Shown: piece after piece, positions 18,596-29,448 of the stretch
Numbering within the stretch: position 1 is the stretch's first letter
Layout: each line of letters starts with the position of its first letter
Assembly: GCA_015680865.1 (NCBI GenBank)
Contig: JADAKE010000013.1
Coordinates: forward strand, 50,386 to 114,385
Direction: 5' to 3'
DNA from: Enterococcus lacertideformus
Lineage (GTDB): Bacteria; Bacillota; Bacilli; Lactobacillales; Enterococcaceae
DNA: 64,000 nucleotides
Program-made: the position numbers and the translations under genes
Notes under the pieces: generated by a model
Seen by the model: the letters and a program-made list of their open reading frames with translations, nothing else
Databases searched by the model: none
What the model was told of the DNA's origin: nothing

Positions 18596-21500
18596 AAAAG
18601 AAGCTCTACCAATTGTTCCAATTGATGATCAAATACAACCTGCTAGTGATGTTCTTTTTGACATTTTCTATTTTGGGGATACTTTTTCCCATCGTCAGTT
18701 AACCATAACAAAACAAGAACAATTAATCGCAGGACATTTGGTATCTTATGATGGACAGAAAGTGTTACTTGATAATCAGTTGTTTCAACATGATGGTCTT
18801 CAATTTATGATTGCAAGGCCAACCGATTATCAGACGATCACGACAAATAAACCTCAAAAAGAGTTTACGATTTCTGCTATGGACGTTTCAGCAATCAGTT
18901 TACCAACTGCAGCGTTTATCTCTGTATCCGTGGATGCTAGGAAAGATCTGTATAGGATGGCGATTTACGCAAATAAGGAAAAGCTTTATTTTAATGGGAA
19001 ACCAATTACAAAAGGAACCTTTGAATTCAAAACTGGCGATCAGCTAATCATTGATAAACTGATTATTGAAGTGCGAGAAAAGCAGTTAAAACTAACGGAT
19101 CTAGGCGCTAATTTTAAATTAAATCCCTTTGAAATCATTGAACAAAAATACAAGCCTGAATATCCTTCAGAGTTCCCATTATTCAGACGGATCCCGCGAA
19201 TCCATCTAAAAGAACCAAAGATGGAGATAGAAGCAATGACACCGACACCGAAAGAAAAGGAAGGGAAAAATGAACTATTAAGAACCCTCGTACCACCTTT
19301 AGGAATGGTGGTTTTAAGTGGTGCAACAAGCTTTTTAAGTGGTGGAAATCCCATTATGATGCTAAGTATGGGTGGTGTAAGTTTATTAACAGCAGGTTTT
19401 TCTGTGTCAAGCTATTTTACTAATAAGAAAGAAATCAAAACGAAAAATGAACATAGCGAGAGTACTTACAAACAATATCTGATTCAGAAAAAAGGAGAGA
19501 TTTCCCTTTTACAACAAGAACAAAAGCACGCACTTACATATATGTATCCTTCAATAAATGATATTGCCTTAATGGCTAAAAATTATCAGGCACGGATCTA
19601 TGAACGGATGACAACCCATGAAGATTTCTTAAAAGTTCATGTTGGGACAGGAGAAATCAAGTCAAGTTTTACTATCAGATATCAGCCAAATCAAGCAAGC
19701 GAATTGAGTTCTCTGGCTGAAAAATAGCTCGTTTGGCCATACCAACAATTAGAAGAGGCACCGATCGTTATTCCTTTGATGGAGCAAACAGTTGGTCTGG
19801 CTGGAAACTATCCAGTATTACGAACAGCGATCCAAACGCTTTTATTCCAAATTTCAATGTTGCACTCATATCGAGATGTGAAATTTGTGACACTAGTTCC
19901 TGAAAATGATTATGATACGCATTGGCATGCTTGGCGCTGGTTACCTCATTTGAAGATTCGTAGTTTGAATCTGCGAGGAATTATCCATAATGCCCAAACA
20001 CGGGATATGGTGTTGAATTCGTTTTATCAAATTTTAACGAAAAGAAGACAAGAGCTAAAAGAAAACAGTAATGAAAAGATTCGTTTCCAACCACATTATG
20101 TCTTTTCTATTTTAGAAGAAAGCTGGTTAGCTGGACATGGCTTAAATGAATTCTTAGCAGAAAATATAAGTCCATATGGTGTGACAGTGATTTGGGGAAA
20201 AGATGCTTTAACGATGTTGCCTGAGACGACGACAACCTTGATTGAATATCAAAGTAGTAAAGCGGGGATCTTGATCAATCAAAATAATAAATATGTACAT
20301 CAAGCATTTGTGCCGACACAATTTCCCACGGCTTATCCGATCGAAGAGGCCTTGCAACGATTGGCAAATTTACAGCATGTGGAAGTGGAGAAGAATGCTG
20401 TTCCAGAAAGTTTAGATTTATTAGAGCAATATGAAGTGAAAAGAATTGAAGAATTACAGATTAACATCCGTTGGCTAGCAGCAGAACCAAACAAATCTAT
20501 TCGTTCTCTGATTGGTTGGAGAGGAAAATCAGATTATGTGTATTGGGATCTACATGAACGAGCACATGGACCGCACGCATTAGTTGGAGGAACAACTGGC
20601 TCAGGAAAATCTGAATTTTTAACAACTTATTTAATTGGTTTAGCAATTAATTTTTCTCCAGAAGATATTGGCATGCTGATTATTGATTGGAAAGGTGGGG
20701 GAATTGCCAACACCTTAGATAAATTACCTCACTTTATGGGAGCAATCACTAACTTAGATGGTGCTGGGACTGCCAGAGCTTTAGCGAGTATCAAAGCATA
20801 ATTAAATAAGAGACAAAGAGAGTTTGCTAAATATGGTGTGAACAATATCAATAGTTACATGAGTTTATATACACAAAGACATAGCCCAAAAGAAGACATC
20901 ATTTATCCTGAAAAACCATTACCACATCTAATCTTAGTTTCAGATGAATTTGCAGAGTTAAAGGCTAATGTACCAGAATTTTTAGATGAATTAACGTCTG
21001 TTGCCAGAATTGGTCGTTCGTTAGGGGTGCACTTAATTTTAGCTACACAAAAACCATCAGGTGTGGTTAATGATCAAATTGAAGCGAACAGTACGAGTAA
21101 AATTGCACTGAAAATGGCCAGTGTCCAAGATTCTAATGAGCTTTTAAAAACACCGGATGCAGCACAAATTACTAATCCTGGTCGAGGTTACCTTAAGGTT
21201 GGAGAAAATGAGGTATATGAACTTTTCCAAAGCGGTTATGCAGGTGTTCTTTATGACCCTGATAAGACAATGGAAGAAGTTGTAGATGAACGTATTTTTA
21301 AAATTAATGATTTAGGACAAACAGAATTACTTTATGATCCAGATGAGAATATCATACAAGGAAAAGATACAAGTGATTTGCCAACACAATTAGAAGCGGT
21401 GATTGAAGCAATAGGAAAAATTTTTGAACAGTCAGAATTCACAATTCCTGATAAACCTTGGTTACCTAATCTTAGTGAACAAATAACAACACCGACTATC

Positions 21501-22986
21501 GAAGAAGTAAAACAAAGAAATGTAACTATTCCACTAGGATTGTTGGATATTCCATCTGAACAAGCACAGAAGATTTATCATTACAATTTAGAAAAAGCAA
21601 GTCATACTGCTATTTTTTAAAGCCCTGGATATGGTAAATCGACACTTTTGCAAACATTAACTATGAATTTAGCACGTCAAAATACACCAGAACAAGTTCA
21701 ATTTAATCTATTGGATTTTGGAAATAATGGCTTGTTGCCATTAAAAGATTTACCTCACATAGCAGATATCGTCACGTTAGAAGAAGATGAAAAATTACAA
21801 AAAATGCTAGACAGAATTTCTGGCTTGCTTGCTGAACGAAAAGGCTCGTTTAAAAAGAATGGTGTTGCGAGTATTGTACAGTATGAAGTAAAAACTCAAT
21901 CGAAGCTACCGCTTGTTATTAATATCTTAGATGGATATGACGGATTGAGTGTAGAGGATAATCGAAAAGATAAGATTGATGAAGTCTTACTTCAACTATT
22001 AAGAGATGGTGCAAGTTTAGGAGTCTATTTAATTATGACGACAAGTCGTTCTGGTAGTATTCGTGTGAATATGATGAGTAACATTGCGACTAAATACATT
22101 ATTGGGTAGAGAGGCGCTTGCTGCACAGGCAATTAATGGACGCGGGCAAGTGATACTTGATACGCCAACATCAGTACAATTTTATCTTCCGATTGAAGGA
22201 GAGAATAGTTCTGATGTACTAGAAAATCTTGAAAGAGAAGGGACTCGTATGGATCAAGTCTGGGTAGGAGAACGTCCAGAGAAGATACCAATGGTTCCAG
22301 AAGAATTAACTATTCAAAATTTTGCTTCATTCGTAAAAGAAAGAGAAGTAAATAATTTGTATCTTGGTTTAAATAAATTATCTTCATTAGTAGAAAAATT
22401 CCCGCTATTCCAAGGAAAGAGTTTAGGAATATTTACCTCAGAGAATAAACAATTTAGATTGATGATGCCTTGGGTTATGCAACAAATCAATGAATGGAAA
22501 GAAGAAAATGACCTCATTTTAATTGATGTAGCAGGAACATTAGAAGAAAAAGCAAACTGCGTGTCGACATATATTGATCGAATGAAAGTTACCCAACAAA
22601 ACTATGAATTAAAAGAATCTTTACAAGCGATGCTGTTAAACGATTCAAGTCAAAGAATCGTGATAATCAATGGTATTGCAGAATTAGTAGACAAACTTTT
22701 CTTAAATCCAGAAGAAGTTGCTTTTCTTTTAAATGGTGGCAATGATCACTTACAACTTTTATTTATGGACAGTTTAACCAAGTTTGGAAACACTTATGGT
22801 GGATTGACGAATATGGTGAAAGAAAGTGTGTATCAAATTCTATTTGGGGGTAGCTTACAAAATCAGTTATTTATAGAAAATTTACCATATACTCAAAAAA
22901 ATGTCGTCGTTCCTCGCAATTTACTTCATAGTTTGAAGGATGATCTATTCGAAGATATTGTTATACCAATGGAGGTAAGAGCATGA
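18576..22986 (+). pseudogene. essC: EssC, FtsK/SpoIIIE-type secretion ATPase, three stops and a frameshift
   Basis: EssC is the motor of type VIIb secretion. N-terminal FHA-like domains (about codons 1-200) are followed by two membrane helices around GMVVLSGATSFLSGG. The first ATPase domain has Walker [13 protein letters not shown] and Walker [13 protein letters not shown], and further ATPase domains follow. Lesions, all relative to the ATG 18576 frame: TAG 19725, TAA 20799 (in LASIKA-stop-LNKRQ), TAA 21618 (in [15 protein letters not shown], inside the second Walker A) and a frameshift near 22090-22110, after which EALAAQAINGRGQV continues. The three stops are in-frame substitutions. The third needs two base changes from the expected Gly codon. 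The product cannot work as one protein. Confidence 0.93.
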
Positions 22987-23384
22987 GAGAAGAAATGAGC
23001 ACGCCCTTTTTGCCTTTAGGGAGTATTTTACGATTAGAAGAACCTGAAACTGACCAAATACTTTATGTAGTAGTAGCTCGAGCCATTGCGAAAAATGAAA
23101 TGGATAAAATTTTTTCAAGATATAAAGTTGCCCCCCACCCATTTGGTGATGTACCTAGTCAAGAAGTATTCACGATCAGTGCTGACCAGATCGCTGAGGT
23201 TATTTTTGAAGGCTATTCAGATAAAAAAGATCAAGAATTTTTAGATGATTTGTTACTAAAAATGGCCAATGGTCCTATAATCGTTCCAGAAGTACCTGAG
23301 TCAAAAATGATTCAAGAGCCTGAACCAATTTTGGATGAAACGGAACAGTTACAAGAAGACTCATTTTATAAATTTAGAGAGTAA
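22983..23384 (+). CDS. DUF4176 protein, putative LXG-toxin chaperone
   Basis: This 133-residue protein starts with an ATG overlapping the essC stop. It has the DUF4176 pattern: LPLGSILRLEE, then a strand ILYVVVARAI, then a variable part and IAEVIFEGYSDKKDQEFLDDLL. DUF4176 proteins encoded next to LXG toxins have been described as toxin-specific chaperones (Lcp). An acidic Pro-rich tail follows. It opens the LXG cassette and a second, broken copy lies at 26483. It is intact as a reading frame. Confidence 0.8.
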   Translation: MREEMSTPFLPLGSILRLEEPETDQILYVVVARAIAKNEMDKIFSRYKVAPHPFGDVPSQEVFTISADQIAEVIFEGYSDKKDQEFLDDLLLKMANGPIIVPEVPESKMIQEPEPILDETEQLQEDSFYKFRE

Positions 23385-23395
23385 GGAGAAAGAGT

Positions 23396-23650
23396 ATGGG
23401 GAAGATTACATCAAATCAAGGTGCTACTCAAAATGCAGTTGCAGGAATTAGCAAAGTTTCCGTTAAAAGTGGAAAGACCTGTTCTTTGGAAAGAAGTAAT
23501 ATTTCTAGTATGAAACAGGGAGCTGAAGTTGGTAATCAGATTTTATCCGATTTATCGAAATTAGTCAGTTGTGTGAATGAACAAGCCAGTAAATTCCCTA
23601 AAATTGCGGCAGTTATTGCTTTTCGTGATAGTCAAATGAGATTTAAGTAG
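23396..23650 (+). CDS. TIGR04197/DUF3130 (Lap1-type) type VII targeting protein
   Basis: This 84-residue protein is Ser-rich at the N-terminus and helical after that (SSMKQGAEVGNQILSDLSKL). Size, position and composition match the TIGR04197/DUF3130 family. These are WXG100-like helical hairpins (Lap1) that pair with the LXG domain of a toxin and deliver it to EssC. ATG 23396 follows AAGGAGAAAG. It lies 11 bases after the chaperone gene and 12 before the Lap2 gene. Confidence 0.75.
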   Translation: MGKITSNQGATQNAVAGISKVSVKSGKTCSLERSNISSMKQGAEVGNQILSDLSKLVSCVNEQASKFPKIAAVIAFRDSQMRFK

Positions 23651-23662
23651 GGAGGAGTATGT

Positions 23663-24025
23663 ATGTTACAAGATAAAAATGAGAAATTAAAATCTGAGTA
23701 TACACAAAAAGTTGTGGAGAAAGAACGTCAAATTGATGATTTAAACAATGAAAAGAGACAGATTCAAGAAATTGTTGAATCATTAGAAATTGAACTAACT
23801 CGAAATTTTAGGCAACTACAAGTATTAAATGAAGAATTAATAAAAGATGGCAATTCTTCTGCTCGTTGGGAACAGGAAGAACTGCAAGGGAAAAAGAAGC
23901 ATTTTTGTCAATTTTTTAAAGAACAAAAGCAAGAGTTAGCAGAAATGTATACAAAATCAGTTGAAGAATTAAATGAAGAACGTGCAGAAATCCAAAAAGA
24001 AAGGAATAAATTAACGTGGGATTAA
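23663..24025 (+). CDS. Coiled-coil Lap2-type (DUF3958-like) protein
   Basis: The 120-residue protein is almost entirely charged coiled coil (LKSEYTQKVVEKERQIDDLN through EELNEERAEIQKERNKL). Position between a Lap1 gene and an LXG toxin gene, size and helicity fit the DUF3958 (Lap2) family, which binds the LXG helix bundle together with Lap1. I assign the family from context and pattern, not from a search. Its last codons overlap the GTG start of the toxin gene by 10 bases. Confidence 0.65.
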   Translation: MLQDKNEKLKSEYTQKVVEKERQIDDLNNEKRQIQEIVESLEIELTRNFRQLQVLNEELIKDGNSSARWEQEELQGKKKHFCQFFKEQKQELAEMYTKSVEELNEERAEIQKERNKLTWD

Positions 24026-25583
24026 TCTATTCAAGTGAAGAGTCTTCAAGTTTGATAAGTACACTATCAAGCAACTTGTCCACAGCGAAAAATATAGTGA
24101 ATGACTTAAAATCAGTAAGCCAACGCGTGATATCTGCCGTGGATGGACGTACTTTGTCAGGGGCAGCATATAATGCAGGAAAAGGCTTATTTTCAGAGCT
24201 AATTCTGCCAACGATCAGTCGTGTTACTACAGCGATCGAAGCATACAAAATGATTTAGTGAAATACACCAGAGCGAATGCGGCGATCTCAAGTGAAGGAT
24301 TCCTAGATGAAGACAAGCTGAAGAGGCAGATCCAACATATGAAAGCCTCGAAAGCTGCCTTAACTACTTCCGCAAATACATTTGGAAATCTAGCGGTAGT
24401 GAACCCAGTACCAGGAATGAAAGATATATTAAAGAATACGCAAAATTATTTGAATCGTATGACAAACAGCATGCAGGAAGATATCGACAACGTACATAAA
24501 AAAATGAAGAAGCTACATGATTTTTCCAGTCAGACGAATGGCCTTTTTAGCAATAGCTTAAATGAGTTGAAACTAGCGATGCAAGGTGTGCTCGTGTTGA
24601 ATGGAACAATTGTTAATAATGATGGTTCTTATTCATTACCAAAAGGAACGGATAAGAGTTGGTTTTCAAAAATGTATCCTAATTCAAATAAGATTCTCGA
24701 ACAATCATCTACGCATGCATTTTTGGAATTGTATAAACAAACAGAAGCATTATTAAAACCAATAAAAGGTGGTAAGACAGACAACATTAAACGTTTTGAA
24801 ATGTTGTTAAAACTTTATCCAGCTTCTGTGGTAAAAAAATTGCTTGCAAATGATGAATTTTGGATGTTAGCAAATAAACCTCCTTCTGGATGGCAAACTA
24901 AACTAATTAATGGGTTAGCTAAGTATGAAATTTTTGGACAAGCTGTCATACAAGGAAAGTGGATTCCTAAAGTAGACAAATTAGGAGAAGCTTTTGAAAG
25001 CTTTAGTAAATTTACAAATCCGATCAAAACTTGGGTCAGTGAAAGTCTAAAAAATTCCCAATTTGTTCAAGGTGCAAAACAGTGGGGTGTAGCAAAAGGA
25101 TTAGGAAAAGCAGCGACAGTTGCAACGTATGCACAACTAGGAGTTACTTTCGTATCAAGTGGAGTAGCTAATTATGGAAAGACAGGAAGTATTGGAAAAG
25201 GAGTTATCGGAGGAGGGATAGATACATTGAAAAGTGTCGGCCCTCTTGAAGGGATGACATTGGGAGCTGCGGCTGGTGGAACAATAGGTACAGCAATACC
25301 TCTACCTATTGTGGGGACTATTTCTGGTGCTCTAGCTGGTGCAGTAATTGGTGGGGTTGTCGGTGGGATAAATACGTTGGGACAATTTTTTGTACCCAGT
25401 GCCTACGATAAGAACAAGGACGTTTTTTATAATTTTTATGATAAGAGTGCAGAAATTATTCAAAAAGGTGTTAATCAAGGGAGTGATACTGTAAAACAGG
25501 TTTATAAAGATGTTCAAAATACTGGTAAATCAATAGGAAAGGCATTGTCTTCTGTGAAATTAACAGAGATTAAATTCGTGTGA
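24016..25583 (+). pseudogene. LXG-domain type VII toxin with glycine-zipper C-terminus, frameshifted
   Basis: It starts at GTG 24016 (GLIYSSEESSSLISTLSSNL). The helical N-terminal 200 residues are LXG-like. A single missing A near 24250 breaks the frame: the first frame ends AIEAYKMI, while restoring A gives AIEAIQNDLVKYTRANAAI into the long frame ending 25583. The toxin half contains a Gly-rich apolar segment around codons 360-400 (LGAAAGGTIGTAIPLPIVGT and SGALAGAVIGGVVGG), with GxxxG spacing on both sides of a Pro turn. This resembles a membrane-inserting glycine zipper, as described for the LXG toxin TelE. The domain family is inferred from context. The gene is followed directly by a membrane protein that would be its immunity factor. 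Confidence 0.8.
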
Positions 25584-26490
25584 TGAATATGAAACTGCCC
25601 AAAATAATGACAGCAGATTTTGAAAAAAGTTTGAATCTTTTAGATGACCATTTTGTACAATATATGAATAAAGATGTTAATTATTTGCCTGATCCTGTAG
25701 GGAAGCAAAAAATAAAAGTACAGATAATAGGTGTAATGTTAATATTTTTTTAATAAGTATTAATTATTTTATATCTTTGCTTGCTACAAAAGGTTCAAAA
25801 GAAGAATTAGGGTATAACCCTTTGTCGAAACCAATAATTAATTTTTTACCGGTTTGGTTATTTTTCTTTTTATTATTTATTTGGATACTATCAGTTTTAA
25901 TTTTTAGAGATCGAGGAGAATTATATTTATCTCGATATAGAGGACAATTGAATTTAAATAACTATATTTTATGGCTAGTTTTAGAATTTAACTTGTTTTT
26001 TCTAACTTTTTCTTTTGTACCACTAACTATTTTTGGAACAGCTCTACTATTTATTTTAGTATTCGTTATAGGCTATGAAATAATGAGAAGTAAGTTAAAA
26101 TCGTTAAATGAATTATTGTTTGATGTAGAGATAAAAAATAAAAGTATAGTTATCTTTATTCAAAAGGTAATTAACTTTTTATTCAAATATGGGTGGAGCG
26201 TAGTAATTTTAGTAATTCTATGGAAATTCATTTTTCCCAATGTAGCGGATGTACGTACAGATATTATAGGTCTAGTAGGAGTTATTGCAATGTGGCTTAT
26301 AGTTGATATTGCTTTTATCTTCGCAGAAGCATATTTATTTCTACCTTATTTATTGTATGGATACTACAAATATAAATACCCAGAAGAATACAGAGATTGG
26401 GAAGGAAAGACCCAATTAGAGTGGTATGGAGAGAAATATTTTAATAAGCATATCAAAGGGACAGAGAAAGAGGAGAGAATAGATGACTGA
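25583..26490 (+). pseudogene. Membrane immunity protein for the LXG toxin, frameshifted
   Basis: ATG 25583 overlaps the toxin stop. The first frame reads MNMKLPKIMTADFEKSLNLL and ends at 25753 after GVMLIFF. The next frame continues the same membrane helix (NVNIFLISINYFISLLATKG) into an open frame to 26490, so one shift near 25735-25750 splits it. The joined protein of about 300 residues has five or so membrane segments (LPVWLFFFLLFIWILSVLIF, LVLEFNLFFLTFSFVPLTIF and others) and a charged tail. I recognise no family. A membrane immunity protein fits a toxin that attacks membranes. Confidence 0.65.
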
Positions 26491-26815
26491 GACTAAAAAA
26501 TTATTACCCTTAGGAAGTGTTGTTTTACTTGAAGAAGGCCTTCAAAAACTCATGGTTGTAGGTCGTGGAGCTATTTATACAGACAAAGCTACAGGAAAAG
26601 ATACTTTTGCAGACTATATGTCAGTATTATACCCCACAGGACTAAATCCATAAACGACAATTTTCTTTAATCATGAAAATATAGATAAAGTGGTATTTGA
26701 AGGGTATTCAGATGAAGAAGAAGCACGATTTATGGAAGTTTATGAAGAATGGAAAAAAGAGACAGATAAGAAAAATAAAGAAAAAAGTAATGAAAATGAA
26801 TCAATTGGCTTTTAA
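26483..26815 (+). pseudogene. Second DUF4176 gene, nonsense mutation
   Basis: ATG 26483 (MTETKKLLPLGSVVLLEEG) overlaps the end of the immunity gene. The frame resembles the DUF4176 protein at 22983: LPLGSVVLL, a strand LMVVGRGAIY, then VVFEGYSDEEEARFM. TAA 26651-26653 (GLNP-stop-TTIFF) interrupts it at codon 57; the frame then stays open to 26815, 110 residues in all. A single base change explains the stop. It may have served a second LXG toxin whose remains follow. Confidence 0.75.
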
Positions 26816-26945
26816 AATAGAACATCTAGTTAAATGACTAGATCAGCTTTTAATATAGAGTATGTAGAAAATAGAAGTAATGATGGCTATTTATCTAATA
26901 GATAGTTAACAAATATGCGCTATAGAAAAAGTCGAGAGTGAGACA

Positions 26946-27346
26946 ATGGTCAAAAAAAGATTATTGCCTTACTTTTTTTGAATTTGCATAAGCAATTCAG
27001 GAGATTAATAGGCAAATTACCGAAGCAGAAGTAGCCATAAAGCAAGAAGCGGAAAAAGCGACAAAGAAAAAATAAAAAGAATGGGTGAAACTCCATCCGT
27101 TAGAAAGCTTTTTGAAGAATCTGTCAGATAGCATTGGTGATTGATGGGGGAACGTCGTAGAAGGCACCGAAAATCTCTCCATCCCCCAAAGTTTTAAAGA
27201 TATTCTTTTATTTAGTAAAGGTTTTCTTGGTGCAGCGAGAGAAATGGTTAGCTCAGTTGCGATCAAGTGGTAGTGAATTAATCCATCTAGGAGTGGAACT
27301 AGTTGAATTGGGAATTGATTCGGCTAGCGGTGTTGAACCACCTTAA
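26946..27346 (+). pseudogene. Remnant of a second type VII cassette gene
   Basis: ATG 26946 begins MVKKRLLPYF and stops at once. Another frame reads AIQEINRQITEAEVAIKQEA, then after a stop KEWVKLHPLESFLKNLSDSI, then after another stop WGNVVEGTENLSIPQSFKDI to SSVAIKW. A final frame change gives SELIHLGVELVELGIDSAS, ending 27346. Helix-rich character and location suggest part of an LXG-type effector or accessory protein, but I do not recognise the family. At least three stops and one frameshift make it a clear relic. Confidence 0.55.
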
Positions 27347-27367
27347 TGGAAGTAAAGGAGCGAGAGT

Positions 27368-27613
27368 ATGAAAGCAATCAGAAGTACGTTAAAAACTTTT
27401 GGTATGGGCTTTTCAAGTAGTAACTAATCCGTGGTTGCTAACTGTAAGTCCTGCACATAGAAAGGTGTTGGAAGAAATCTTTGATATGAGAGGCATTAAT
27501 GATATCAAAACAGGGGGTTTTTATGCTGTTAGTGGGTATACCTTTGCTGTACGAGCATGTTCATTGATGTAGGAGAAGTCAGCGTTGTATTGGAAACATA
27601 TAATTTACATTAA
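27368..27613 (+). pseudogene. Small gene remnant at the end of the type VII locus
   Basis: ATG 27368 lies behind AAAGGAG and reads MKAIRSTLKTFGMGFSSSN-stop. A shifted frame continues AFQVVTNPWLLTVSPAHRKV and INDIKTGGFYAVSGYTFAVR, and a second shift gives MFIDVGEVSVVLETYNLH to 27613. The joined product is about 80 residues, of unknown family. Two frameshifts mark it as dead. Confidence 0.5.
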
Positions 27614-27751
27614 TTAAAAAACGTTATTCATAAAAAATTACAAGTTTATTTCAGTTAACTTAGGTTGTAGGTATGCTATATTTGGATCGCTGAATGACTG
27701 GTTAATTGTAGAGGTGGTTTTTTTTGATAAAATAAAGTATAATATAGGGCT

Positions 27752-27780
27752 GAGGAGTACATTTCGTGCTCCTTCATTTT
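27752..27780 (+). terminator. Hairpin with T-run just before yqeG
   Basis: AGGAGTAC and GTGCTCCT pair around a short loop and are followed by TCATTTTTTT. A TATAAT at 27738-27743 lies just upstream. The element is therefore either the end of the type VII transcripts or a leader attenuator of the yqeG operon. Confidence 0.5.
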
Positions 27781-27799
27781 TTTCAGATGAGGAGACAAA

Positions 27800-28327
27800 A
27801 TGTTTTCAAATTATAAACCGACATGGATGGTTGATGCCATCTACAAAATTACCCCTGCACAGTTGAAAAAATTAGGGATTAAAGCAGTTTTAACAGATTT
27901 AGATAATACCCTGATTGCTTGGAACAATCCCGATGGAACAGAAGAATTGTTGGACTGGATTTTAGAAATGAGAAATGCAGGTATTCCTGTAGTTGTTGTT
28001 TCAAATAATAGCTCAGAACGAGTGGCAAGAGCAATTGATAAATTTGAATTAATGTATGTTGCTCGTGCTTTGAAACCACTAGCAGTCGGGATCAATCGAG
28101 CAAAGAAAAAATTAAATCTTTCAAATGATGAATTAGTGATGATCGGCGACCAGCTCATGACGGATATCCGTGGAGCAAATAGAGCAAGGATCAGGAGTAT
28201 TTTAGTGAAACCGATCATAGAAACAGATAGCTGGAAAACACGATTTAATCGTTTTTGGGAACGTAAAATCATGGCCTATTTATTAGCAAAGAATCCTGAT
28301 ATGGGCTGGCGAGGTGGAATTAAATGA
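27800..28327 (+). CDS. yqeG: YqeG, HAD-superfamily phosphatase
   Basis: The 175-residue HAD IIIA phosphatase has motif I DLDNTLIAW (about 34-42), motif II Ser/Asn in VVSNNSSERV, and motif III/IV MIGDQLMTDIRGANRA. The physiological substrate is not established. It is the first gene of the widely conserved yqeGH-yhbY-nadD-yqeK-rsfS-yqeM operon and its stop overlaps the yqeH start by 4 bases. Sequence is clean. Confidence 0.92.
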   Translation: MFSNYKPTWMVDAIYKITPAQLKKLGIKAVLTDLDNTLIAWNNPDGTEELLDWILEMRNAGIPVVVVSNNSSERVARAIDKFELMYVARALKPLAVGINRAKKKLNLSNDELVMIGDQLMTDIRGANRARIRSILVKPIIETDSWKTRFNRFWERKIMAYLLAKNPDMGWRGGIK

Positions 28328-29433
28328 GCGAAGAATTGCAATGTATCGGTTGTGGTGTAGTCATTCAAACGCAGCATCCGAATGAATTAGGATATACACC
28401 AAAAGCAGCACTAGAAAAAGGAGTAGCATCCGGCGAAGTTTATTGCCAACGCTGTTTTCGTTTGAGGCATTATAACGAAATCCAAGATGTTTCTTTGACA
28501 GATGACGATTTTCTACGCTTATTAAATGAATTAGGGAAAAAAGATGCATTGATCGTAAATGTCATTGATATTTTTGATTTTAATGGTTCGCTGATTCCTG
28601 GATTACATCGTTTTGTGGGAAATAATCCAGTGTTACTAGTGGGAAACAAAGTAGATATACTGCCCAAATCTTTGAAAAAACCTAAGCTGATTCAATGGAT
28701 GAAAGAACGTGCCCATGAAGCAGGTTTGCGACCAGCTGAAGTCTTATTGACAAGTGCAAAAAAAGCACGTGAAATGACAAAGTTACTTGAAAAAATCGAA
28801 GAGTATCGTAAAGGCCGTGATGTTTACATTGTTGGCGTAACAAATGTTGGAAAATCAACTTTGATCAATCAGATCATCAAAAATACAGCAGGGGTTCAAG
28901 ATGTGATCACAACTTCACAATTTCCAGGTACGACATTAGATAAAATTGAAATTCCTTTAGATGATGGTCATTTTTTGATTGATACTCCTGGGATTATCCA
29001 TCGCCACCAAATGGCTCATTATTTAGGGAAAAAAGATTTAAGAATCATTGCACCAACCAAAGAAATTAAGCCAAAAGTCTACCAATTAAACGAAGGACAG
29101 ACACTTTTTTTAGGTGGTTTAACAAGGTTTGACTTTATCAGTGGTCAACGGGGTTCTTTTATTGCTTATGTTTCAAATGATGTTACTCTTCATCGGACAA
29201 AGTTGGAAAAAGCAGATGATTTTTACGAAAAACATATAGGTGGTTTATTACAACCCCCGCGTCTTGATGAAGTGGCTACTTTTCCAGAGCTTGTTCGTTT
29301 TGAATTTTCTGTAAAAGAAAAAATGGACATTGTATTTGCTGGTTTAGGCTGGATCACTGTGACACAGCCAGCAGTTGTTGCTGGGTGGGCGCCAAAAGGT
29401 GTGAATGTAATGAAAAGAAAAGCATTGATTTAA
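28324..29433 (+). CDS. yqeH: YqeH, circularly permuted ribosome-assembly GTPase
   Basis: YqeH helps assemble the 30S subunit. An N-terminal treble-clef zinc finger (CIGCGVVIQ then YCQRCFRLRHYN) is followed by the permuted G motifs: G4 GNKVDIL (about 108) before G1 GVTNVGKSTLIN (about 172) and G3 DTPG. The C-terminal domain ends KGVNVMKRKALI. The 369-residue length is normal. It is coupled to yqeG by a 4-base overlap and lies 15 bases before yhbY. Confidence 0.95.
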   Translation: MSEELQCIGCGVVIQTQHPNELGYTPKAALEKGVASGEVYCQRCFRLRHYNEIQDVSLTDDDFLRLLNELGKKDALIVNVIDIFDFNGSLIPGLHRFVGNNPVLLVGNKVDILPKSLKKPKLIQWMKERAHEAGLRPAEVLLTSAKKAREMTKLLEKIEEYRKGRDVYIVGVTNVGKSTLINQIIKNTAGVQDVITTSQFPGTTLDKIEIPLDDGHFLIDTPGIIHRHQMAHYLGKKDLRIIAPTKEIKPKVYQLNEGQTLFLGGLTRFDFISGQRGSFIAYVSNDVTLHRTKLEKADDFYEKHIGGLLQPPRLDEVATFPELVRFEFSVKEKMDIVFAGLGWITVTQPAVVAGWAPKGVNVMKRKALI

Positions 29434-29448
29434 GGAAGAAGGAACAAG

